Source of the DNA: Chrysomallon squamiferum
Taxonomy: Eukaryota; Mollusca; Gastropoda; Neomphalida; Peltospiridae
Length of the DNA stretch: 64,000 nt
Reading direction: 5' to 3'
NCBI GenBank assembly: GCA_012295275.1
Contig: CM022674.1
Span: 6,694,936-6,758,935, forward strand
Each line of letters begins with the position of its first letter. The stretch's first letter is position 1. Under the pieces are notes generated by a model that saw only the letters and a list, made by a program, of their open reading frames with translations, ran no database searches and was not told the origin of the DNA. The translations under genes and the position numbers were made by a program. Below, piece by piece: positions 53,998 through 64,000 of the stretch.

Positions 53998-54288
53998 GTG
54001 AGAATATTTATTAATTCATTGTTTTATCATATTACACTGCTGTTATTTTGTTTTTCTTACTTTCTTTGTTTCCTTTTTTTCTATATTGTAAACACATTTG
54101 CCCAGTCCTCTATATTCATAATTAATGTTTTATGTATGTCTATATGTAGACATTTAATATATGTTGTTATTATTGTTGTTGTTGTTATTTTGCATCAATT
54201 ACTATTGAACGAAAATGTTTTAAACAAAGTTGTTTCCCTTGAATAAGTCATAGCAAAATACTGATAAATGGAATCGGATATGTTTCTT

Positions 54289-54400
<112 letters not shown>

Positions 54401-54799
54401 TACTACTATAAGACAGTTACAGACATAGTACAAGAATAGCTAGAATTGTCAATTAAAACTGATGTTTGATGTTTTGCAGATTACTTACCTTTAACTCTAT
54501 CCTCTGACATATATTTCAGTTCGTGATAAAATGTCGTAATGTCCAATAATTTTTTTTTTTCGTATTAATGTCCATTCAAATGGTGTCTTCCCATTTGGTA
54601 GATTCCCAGTTCGTATAATTCCCATTTCGTAGAAAAACCTGGTTTACTGCAATACCTGATTACCTCTGTATATAATGAACTTGGCCTGTGCATACATCTG
54701 GTTTCTTTCTAACATTCAGAGGGGGAGCGCATTGTTCCTAAATCGATTATGTAACATCAACCGAAAGCAGAATAAGCATTCACAACTCATTTGTTGTTG

Positions 54800-54969
54800 A
54801 TTTGTTACTTTTTCATTATTTCATCATCTTCCTCCTTCTCATTATCATCATCATAATTATCATCATTATTATTATTATTATTATTATTATATATTATTAC
54901 TATTATTATTGTTGTTATTATTATTATTATTGTTATTCTTCTTATTCTTCTTATTATAATTACTGTTAC

Positions 54970-55033
<64 letters not shown>

Positions 55034-55035
55034 TA
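54800..55035. repeat. (ATC/ATT)n microsatellite
   Basis: About 230 bp of tta-type triplets with gtt and ctt interruptions, pure from 54972 on. Confidence 0.9.
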
Positions 55036-55631
55036 AACTGGTCATTTCTAAAACATTTCATTTCCGTTACAAAACAAGCAACCAATAATAAACAATTTTA
55101 CATCAATTTCATCTATCTATTAAAATACAAAACGAAAAAAGAATGAAAGAAAAGAAAAATGGCTTGCTTCTGTAAGAGAATACGACAAAAATATTATAAA
55201 TAACTAATTCAGCAAATATAATTTTTAACAAAACATATTTTACATATGAGTAATTTACTTATATTCAGTAAATAGAGTATTTGAACGTTACATTTATCAT
55301 TAACTTTTCGAATTCAACCGTATTCAGCTTAAACATGTACAAGATATCTGTTACTGATCATATTTACATTATGCACACATACATATTCAGATTGTGCACA
55401 TATTATACAATATATGTGACATAGTATATTAATAGTGTGTACACTAAAGATATTATGACCTGCAAATACTTTGGCTATGACTGAAAAAGTTTATACGAAG
55501 GACCAAATCATTGGGAATAGTTTTAGATAAATACCTTCTTTTTTAATTATTTACATTCACTATATTCGATACATAGATTATTTCGATATTTGACATATTT
55601 GCATACTTTATGCGATAAGCAATATCCATAC

Positions 55632-56298
55632 TACAATAATACCTCAGATTAAAGATGTAATTGGTTCCAAAACTTCCAATAATTAAGTGAGGTAAGCGGG
55701 AGACTAATTTACATAGAATTAAGGTTAAAAGCAATGGTTACTTTCTCGCTGATGAGATCTGACACAAAAAAAAAAAAGGTGAAATATGGAGAAATAAAAC
55801 GGCAGTTTAGACATAAATGATTTAATAGATTGTAGATATTAAATAAACAGTAAATCATTTACAAATCAATTTATACAAATACATTAAGAAATAAGTATAT
55901 GCCGCTCATTGTGGGTTTTGGTTTCATTTAAGATAATGTATTTTGTTTCTAAAGTTATTATCTTCCGTTTCTTTTATCATCAGCATTTGCCGGTATACTG
56001 TTATTCGTTTTGACATATTGGAAGGGTAAATTACAAACAAGTTTAAGTCTAAATCGAAGCAGAAGACAAAAGAGAATCAGAATATCAGATGTACATATGA
56101 CGTGTCAACTGATCAACACAACTGAGAGAAGCTCGTGAATGAACGAAAAATTAAAGAAAAGGGACTTAAAAACATGCACTGTATACATTTGTATCATTTA
56201 TTTCGAGCAATTAACTATTAAATTAAATTTCTATTTATATAATTTGTAAAGAAGAAAGATTGTTAAAGCGTGGTATCGTTAAGCGAGATGTTACTGTA
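55632..56298. mobile_element. pogo/Tigger-like MITE
   Basis: The left end reads tacaataatacctcagatta and the right end, on the minus strand, tacagtaacatctcgctta. Both match the CAGTAA-acctcg-TTAA type of terminal repeat found in pogo/Tigger-group elements. The inner left sequence (aattggttccaaaacttcc, then aagtgaggtaagcgggag) continues the pattern. It is about 667 bp with TA at both edges and no transposase frame. The family assignment is from memory. Confidence 0.5.
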
Positions 56299-58380
56299 TT
56301 TATACAATAATAATCGCTTTCCAAATAATCTGGAGCAGTTCATTAAAATGACTGAGGTAAAACCAAACATGTCAATAAGACCACTGAACCACATTTAGCC
56401 TTTCTACGAAATGGGATTCTACCATATGGGACTAAGCCATTCAAATCTGTTTTCTAGCAGATTTATCTATTTGTTTATTTGTTTGTTTGTTTGTTTGTTT
56501 GTTTATTTATTTGTTTAGTGATTGAAAACAAGATCAATGTGTGTTAATATAAGGTAGTATATATTACACGTTCAACTTCGTAAAATTTTGAGGGATTCGT
56601 AAACAGAGTTGTTTCCCTTGAATCGGTAATAGCAGAATATTGTTTGTAAAGCGTGTTTGTACTGTTGTAACTAGTCTGTGACTGATGTATTATCGGCATC
56701 GTCTTTCTCTAAGATTCCTTTCTTTTTTCTTTCCCCATACTGTAATAGCATTCTTCACTAAATGACAACAAAAATACTAATAATTTATAATCAGGTATCC
56801 ATAGAAACAGTCGTTGGTCTCACAGTAAACAATCTAACAACAGAAAGTTTTCAGATCTGAAAACGTGTTTTTTTTTATCTCATCATCATCATCATAGTCA
56901 TCATTATAATCTTTCAAAATCATCATTATCGTTATTATTATGAAAATAGTTTTATAAAATTATTTTATCAATTATTTCCAAACTCAGTCAGTACACAGAC
57001 ATCATAACACACGATCTCTGTAAATTTAATGTGGCGTAACAGCAACTGGGAAAACAGTAGTTCTGCACCAGTAAATGTTTTAGGTGATCAAAAATGTGTC
57101 ATATTTAAATAAATATTTAATTGTTATTTATTTACACTGTATCCAATAAACCTATTATCAAATTTCAATAGTTAGGTTTATTTATTATTATATTATTGTC
57201 GTTGTTATTTATTTATTTATTTTTTATTTTTATTTATTTTATTTTTTTCTCTTTACATATAGAGAGAAAAAATATATAAAAATAAAAAATTATATATATA
57301 TATTGATTGTTTGGGAGGGATTTTTTCTGGTTTTTTGGGGGTTTTTTTGTTGTTTGTTTGTTTGTTTGTTTGTTTTTGGTTTTAAATATTTGATAAATGG
57401 GAAGGTGGAGGAAATCCTGTCTGTCATAGTAACGTTATAACAGAAGGCTCCATAGCAACAGGTACGGTTGGTTTGACAAAACTGATCGTTATTTCTGTTT
57501 TTTAACATTATCACTGCATGCTTCCAGTGTCTCGCATAACCTGAGTAAATTAATTAAACTATGCAACTTCCTCTACGTTAAAACCTCTAATGACGCAAAT
57601 TCCATTCACCGTTTCATTTAATATTTCACCCGTAACGTAATTAGCGAAGCGTTTTTGAAATCCACATTTAAACTGATGTAATTATGATACTGACTTTTTA
57701 TTGACATCTTGATATCAAAGTTAGTGTAAGGGTAAATATTCTGTTCTATTATTTCCTGATATCTTGTTGGCAGGATCAAAATACAGAAAATACACAGTTA
57801 TAGAAACTTACATAAAATACACAGTGCTTTAGAGATGTTTTATATATCTAGAAATTTACATAAAGTACACAGAGATTCAGTGATCTTTTACAAATCTAGA
57901 AACTTACCTAAAAAAGACGTTTTAAGTAAAGTACGCAGTGACACAGTGATATTTACAATACGTTGTTTCATATATTACCCCTACTGAATTTTTAATTTGA
58001 AATTTGAAATTTTATTTATTATTATTATTATTATTTCATACTTCTTTGTTATTTCGAGGATGACGTTTTTAAATAACAAATGTGAAAACAGATCATAGAC
58101 TGATACACACAGTTTGAGTTACATGAAGCGTAACGTAAGTTCAGATCTCAGTTTCAATACATTCTGTTTATTCGTATTCCCATAAGCAGCAAACAGACAC
58201 GGGGCGAAAACACAAGTTTTGTTATTATTCTTATTTATATAATTATTTTTATTTTTATTATTTATTAATGATGCTTCTCTTTTTGTTTTGTTTTCATCAA
58301 TGTTTTTATTAGTATTATTTTATTTCTCTTTTTGTTTTGTTTTTTAATTATTATTAAGTTATTTATTTTTTATTCATTTG

Positions 58381-58398
58381 ACTATTTATTTATTTATT

Positions 58399-58451
<53 letters not shown>
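58381..58451. repeat. (TTTA)n-(TTA)n microsatellite
   Basis: ttta units lead into about 17 tta units; a further (TTA)n lies at 58767-58801. Confidence 0.9.
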
Positions 58452-58765
58452 TTTTTTATAGTTCTGTAAATTATATAGCATTATATTCAACTTATAGGAA
58501 CAGAAATGAAATAACAACTACAACTACTACTACAATTATTATCATTATCATCATTCTTTATTTAATTATTTTATGTACTTATTTATTATTATTATTTTAT
58601 TTTATTTATTAATCCGATTTTTCAAACACTTTTAAAATTATACGACACCAACTTTATAACAAAAATCTTTTCAATGGTCACTAAACAACGTCCATTATTC
58701 CATTATTAATTTATTTTGTTCATTAATGTATATGTATTCAGTCTATTCAGTATTTTACTATAGAC

Positions 58766-58801
<36 letters not shown>

Positions 58802-60056
58802 TTATCATCAAGTGTTTCGTACATTTATTTCCCTCAATAGTAAATAATACGTATTTCTTTCTAACGTCTAATATTTATCTATTCTTTTAAACTTTTTTTT
58901 TTTTTTTTTTTTCATTTACAGCTTGTGTAGGTCAACAATCAATTTATGCAGATCGCAAAAGATTCGAAATTCAAAAATAAATAAAAAAATAAATAAATAA
59001 TAATGAAAAATAAGTTTGATTTGTATAAAGTTGAAATTGGATAATTAGATTTCTCCGACAGAGAAAATGTAAATTATTAAAAACCTGGTTCTTTTTTGTT
59101 TTTTTTGTTTTTCTTCTTCTTCGCGTAACTTTTGACAACATAATTAGTTTTTCTTTCTACAACAGTTTGTTACGCATCAGTTTAAAAATTAATTTTGATG
59201 TATTACTCTTTTGTGAAGAAAGCATAGTATGGTACCTTAGTTTCGATCGACGAGGCGTAACGAAAAGGGAAAGCGGTACTTATGTAAGGTCATGTTTCCT
59301 GTTACCACGACTACCTTATGTCGTGAAAATATTTATCGTTTCTTTGTTTATCTTTATTCCAAACATGCAGAAACGCGATTGATCCAAAACATACATTTTG
59401 ATCAATTTGTTGTGTGAGGTAAAATCAATTTTGAAAAAAAAGAAAGAGAGAGAAAGATGAGAAAAAAAAAAAAAAAGAGTATGAGAAAAAAAAAAAACAT
59501 AGAAAGTGAAATCTATATCGTTTATGTATTACATTTTATAAACACAATGAAATTTTTCAGTCTTAAAAAGGAATTATGTTAATATTTTCAAAAAAGAAAA
59601 ACATCTCTTATCGTTGTTACATTTTTAAACATAATGCTAATTTTTCTATTTACGTGAAATTATAGATATAACCATCTGTGTTTATGCATACGCTAACATA
59701 TTTATTTTCACACATATATTTTTTTTTTTTTTTACATGATATAAAATATTACATCAATAAAAAGCTATTGAAAATATCTGACAGTTACATAAATACAGAC
59801 AGATTAACAGAAACAAGAAGGGTAAATAAACAAACAGACATAAAGAACTCGACTTTAAAAGCACTTAAATCCATTTTTTCCAAATCTGAGTTCGATGCAT
59901 TGACCGATAATGCTTAACAATAACTTTATGATGACAAACCTAGTTGATTTAGAAAATCACTTACAGCCATTAATGACGCATTTGAGAATTTTTATTTATA
60001 TAGGAAAATAGTTTTCTGTTATTATATTTTTCTTTTCCTTTCTTTCTTTCTTTCTT

Positions 60057-60144
60057 TATTATTGTTAGTGTTATTGTTGTTATTATTATGATTATGATTA
60101 TTATTATTAATATTATTATTATTATTATTATGATTATTATGATG

Positions 60145-60200
<56 letters not shown>

Positions 60201-60202
60201 GA
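60057..60202. repeat. (TTA)n with GAT interruptions
   Basis: About 140 bp of tta triplets with scattered gat units. Confidence 0.9.
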
Positions 60203-60724
60203 TAAACGGTCAGGAAATCATTTTACTAATAAGATCTTCCTATTTGCTTATTACTTCACATTCCGTCTGTCTGTTTATCCCTTCATGTGTCTACCTGTCT
60301 GTCTTTATGTAACTATTAGACATTTTCAGTATCTGTTTAACGAATCTGTTTTTTTACGTCACAGAGAAAGCAAAATTGTTGAAGCAATATTTGTATATCA
60401 AGAAAAAAAAAAAAATAATAATAAAAAAATAAAGTATTTTAGCTAACGTTGACGAAAATTCAAATATTAACGGAAACACAAGTGTTGATGAAAATGTGAG
60501 TACTGTTATAAAATGGAAATACTGATAAAAGCTTAAATGTTTTTAAGTTGCTGAAAGTGTGAAGAAAACTCAAGTTCGTTTATTGTTAAAAATTGATGAT
60601 AAAATGGGTGTATAATTTAGAAAAAAAACAAATACTGACAAACAGTCGAATATTTATTTAAAACGTTGTTTGTTTTTGTTTTCCTTCAAAAAGAAAATAA
60701 AAACAAAATAAAAATAAAATAAAT

Positions 60725-60732
60725 TATAAAAT

Positions 60733-60767
<35 letters not shown>

Positions 60768-61010
60768 TATAGATATATCATGTGCCACGATTCGAACTCG
60801 TTAACCTCTACCTCACGAAAAAAAAAAAAAATTTAATTTGAAATCGCCTCCCTTTTTCTCAACACGTTCCACCACCGAGATTCGAACTCCTTACCCCCCC
60901 CCAAAAAAACCCAGTTACAATAAAAAGAAAAACTCATTCATCCGATCTCAAAACTTCACATATCGCCGATAACGCACTTTCGAGACTCGAACGCACAACC
61001 TACGAGCTAA
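60725..61010 (-). repeat. Three tRNA-like B-box segments (SINE relic?)
   Basis: On the minus strand three segments carry B-box-like words: AGTTCGAATCG (60788-60800), GGAGTTCGAATCTC (60877-60890) and GCGTTCGAGTCTCG (60981-60994). Each has several preceding bases resembling a tRNA anticodon-to-T-arm run (for example AGCTCGTAGGTTGTGCG). Spacing is about 90-105 bp, A/T-rich linkers separate them, and a (TA)n tail follows the first. No complete cloverleaf with an A box was found, so these are not called tRNA genes. Confidence 0.4.
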
Positions 61011-61129
61011 AAAAAAATATAATTTCCACACTTATTCACCCGTCTCAGAGTTTTCTGTTACAACCTCTGACAACATTGTAAAATTGACTTTTCCGTTGTC
61101 ACGCATAAGATATAAATTTATAATCATCA

Positions 61130-61248
61130 GTAGCTGGTTACTATCATCAAAGGTATCCGTGCATGACGACTCGAGCCAATAGGTTTTATCCTTTCGGTTA
61201 ATTATTGAGCTGCCTGCAGTCGTCTGCTTGAGCGAGGTGCATTCGAGG
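61130..61248 (+). promoter_or_regulatory. Candidate alternative promoter with CCAAT box
   Basis: A CG-richer 120-bp stretch with CCAAT at 61176-61180, about 70 bp before an ATG in good context (GAGGATGG). No TATA box is seen. The promoter role is inferred from position. Confidence 0.4.
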
Positions 61249-61386
61249 ATGGATACAAACAGACGAAAAAGTGTAGCGAAAATTGCGTTTGATAAGTGGA
61301 GAAGAAAAATTGAAGCTCACCGCAAAAATAAAGTTTCCGATAGGAACGAAAACAAACTGATGTCGACGGAGCCTATGGAAACGAAA
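61249..61386 (+). CDS. Alternative first coding exon, 46 residues
   Basis: ATG at 61249 opens 46 codons ending at consensus donor ACGAAA/GTGAGT, phase 0. The frame is open 66 bp upstream without another ATG. The peptide is basic (KIAFDKWRRKIEAHRKNKV), helix-forming and has no signal peptide. It lies 7.3 kb downstream of the 540-codon exon on the same strand with the same exit phase, so it may be a second, shorter amino terminus for the same gene. Otherwise it begins a separate gene to the right. The family is not recognised. Confidence 0.55.
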
Positions 61387-61786
61387 GTGAGTAGATTTTA
61401 CAGAAATATGTTATGATATTGTTATTGTTATTATTATTAATATTTTATGATATAATTAGAATCTGATATAAATAATGAAATTATATTTTGCGGTTTGACC
61501 TCTCAAAGCGTTGGTGTCATATTGTAATATCATAAAAAATATATATTTTTGTGTCTGACATTTTATATCATGAAGTATTTCATAAATAAATACAGTCCAT
61601 TTTGATATTAATGGCAAAATGTTTTGTGTAATTGGATGTATCATGAAAAATATATAAATTGAAAACGTATACTCCATAAGTATAATATGTAGTGAGATTG
61701 AAAAAATAAAACAAAACAAAAAAACACGACACAACACCACGCATACAAAAACAAAAATAGGAAACAAAAATCTTGTTTTACATACA

Positions 61787-61840
<54 letters not shown>

Positions 61841-63447
61841 CATACATACATACCATATCTATGAGTGTGTATGTGTGTGTATATATATATATACATACAT
61901 ACACAAACATACACACTTATAAACATATATACACATACATATACATATATAAAAAATATTTTGTGTAATTTAATATATATTCCAGATTTCAATAATACGT
62001 TGAAATATTTCTTTACTCTGTAATTGAAACAACATCCTACAAAAATGTGCGTCGTGAGAAAAGCTTTATTGATAATTATAAAATAATATGTCGTATGTCT
62101 TTTATATTTTAAAAATGTTAATAAATTTGATAAATATTTTCAGACTTCATTTTTCACAATAGAAAACACAATATCGTTGCATGATATATAGAAAAATGAA
62201 ATATAAACGTAGAACTTAATTTATATTGAAACAAATTTATATGCAGCATATATTTCTCAAGTTATGATTAACAAAAATATTTCATTTCTTAATCTGCCTG
62301 ATTCAAGTCTGTTTTTAACATGTCTGTCTGTCTGTCTTTCTTTCTGTTCTGTTTTTAATGTTTCTGTGTGTCTGTCTAACCATTAGTCTGGGTATATCTA
62401 TCTATGAATGTATGTATGTTTCAGTCAGTCGTCTATCTGTCTGTCTGTCTGTCTGTTCTATCTGTCTGTTCATTAATATATCTATATGTCTGTCTCTCTA
62501 TCTATATGTTTTTTTTTCTCTGTCTGTGTGTTTGTAATCTCTGTGTTTGGATATCGCTGAATTTATCATTTTGATTTAAAATTAGTTTGCTTCATTAGTA
62601 TTAGCTTATTTATAAATTCTGTATAAACATCTACGTACAAAACACACGCACACACACACACACACACACGCGCGCACACACACGCACACACATATATATT
62701 GTTTGTAAACACCCTCAGGCTGTTTCACTTCAAACGACACCTTATCAGTTTTGAATCTGCGGGTCTCCTAGATACCAGTTACCTCTCATTCACAATTTAT
62801 AGTCGCCACGAAAGTAGTATCTGCAGTCACGTGACCGTATCCATTTACATCCGCGTTGTTGCTGCTAATTAATTATTCATTTTTATTTATTTTTCACAAT
62901 AAATCAGTAAACGGACGATTTTATTTATTTTTATTTTTTTTTTTCTTACAATATGCGAGTAACTGAATTCTTTATTCTAAAAATGATTTATATCTGAATA
63001 TTCGTTAGAGAAAAATTAAAGTAATTATTATGTTTATACCAAGACAAATTTAACATGCTCTCGAACAGCATCAATAACACCAGCAACAGCAGCAGCAGCA
63101 GCAACAACAAGAACAACAAAACCACTACTATTACTATTACTATCGGAACAATAATAAATGAATAGTTTGATAATGATGATGATAATATTAACAGCAGCAG
63201 TCGTAGTGGTAGTATGTAGCAGTAGTAGTCGTCGCTGTTGTTGCTGTAGTAGCTGTAGTAGTAGTAGTGATAGTAGTTGTAGTAATAGACAGATAGATAA
63301 ACACATAGACAGATGGACAGATGGAAAGACAGACGGAGGTAAAGTTATATAATTTTTAATACTAACAAATTTAAATCATAATAAAAGAAAGGAGACTAAA
63401 ATAAAAGAGAATCGTTTTGCTATATTATACAATCATAGCAACAATAG

Positions 63448-63530
<83 letters not shown>

Positions 63531-63590
63531 TATATATACACAGTTAAATATATTTTAAATACTCAGTAGAATAATGTGATTATTAGATAA

Positions 63591-63638
<48 letters not shown>

Positions 63639-64000
63639 TATAATAATAAATGGGACCAATAAATTCCGAAAATCATTAAAATAATGAAAATATTAGAATT
63701 AAAATAAAATAATAATAAATAAATAAATAAATAAATAAATTATTGGAAAAATCAATTCAGTTAATCAATAAAATAATATTAAAATTAAACGTACAATCAA
63801 ATAATGGTGGTATATTAAAAATCAAATTAAACATGGCGGAACAATTCATTCATATCGCTATCGATCGGAGGAGACCAGCGAATGGGAAATGTAAAGATTA
63901 GAATTTTTGTAATAAAAAGACATATTCAGAAATCGTCTGCTTTGTTTCTGTCTGCCGGTCTATCGGCATTCATAACTGGCTGCTAGATCAATTATGACGT
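61387..64000 (+). other. Presumed intron; no exon recognised
   Basis: It holds (CT)n-(TA)n near 61793-61842, TCTG/TCTA tetranucleotides (62324-62510), (AC)n with CG units (62640-62690), triplets at 63061-63290, (TA)n and (AAT)n tracts. An ATG in good context at 63833 opens only 22 codons. Confidence 0.5.
63449..63650. repeat. (TA)n and (AAT)n tracts
   Basis: About 35 pure TA units (63449-63519) pass into CA and TA words; (AAT)n follows at 63592-63650. Confidence 0.95.

Noticed and set aside
53998-54246. Extension of the 540-codon exon by 82 codons to a stop
   Set aside because: Composition changes abruptly to AT-rich intron-like sequence at a consensus donor (GACAG/GTGAGA), so this is intron read-through.
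63833-63901. Small frame opening ATGGCGG
   Set aside because: The start context is good but it gives only 22 codons. A possible donor (AAT/GTAAAG) would exit in phase 1, unlike the two other candidate first exons. Not enough to call.

Overview
This is a eukaryotic nuclear window. It is very AT-rich, every recognisable gene is split by GT-AG introns, and microsatellites, minisatellites and small DNA-transposon remnants fill the non-coding DNA. The four recognised proteins are conserved animal proteins, and the sequence style suggests an invertebrate, probably a mollusc or other lophotrochozoan. The species is an inference and is not read directly. The exon models below were built by hand from ORF segments, splice consensus, phase matching and recalled animal family sequences. 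No search was run.

Layout. (1) 1077-4603, minus strand: the 5' part of OPA1, the mitochondrial inner-membrane fusion dynamin; the rest lies left of the window. (2) 4979-14251, plus: a complete 14-exon GTF2H2 (TFIIH p44), head to head with OPA1 across about 375 bp. A small unrecognised two-exon gene (9310-10048, minus) is nested in its intron 7. (3) 14252-18465: a tail-to-tail intergenic interval. (4) 18466-36040, minus: a complete 28-coding-exon USP48 deubiquitinase of 1059 residues. (5) 37166-42004, plus: a TK2/dNK-type deoxynucleoside kinase, head to head with USP48; its first exon is tentative. (6) 42005-52364: a gene-poor repeat field. (7) 52365-53997, plus: one 540-codon exon opening an unrecognised gene that continues right. 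An exon at 61249-61386 with the same exit phase looks like an alternative first exon.

The genes do not form a pathway. OPA1 and TK2 both support mitochondrial DNA maintenance, GTF2H2 serves transcription and nucleotide-excision repair, and USP48 serves ubiquitin signalling. What they share is architecture: two divergent pairs, probably with shared promoters.

The most unusual signal is in USP48. Three separate tandem repeats carry copies of a 5' splice site: 16 copies of a 27-bp unit at exon 15, a degenerate 23-24-bp array at exon 26, and a 116-bp duplication at exon 25. A fourth USP48 intron (intron 20) is a stop-free trinucleotide repeat that would encode a threonine-rich tract if retained.
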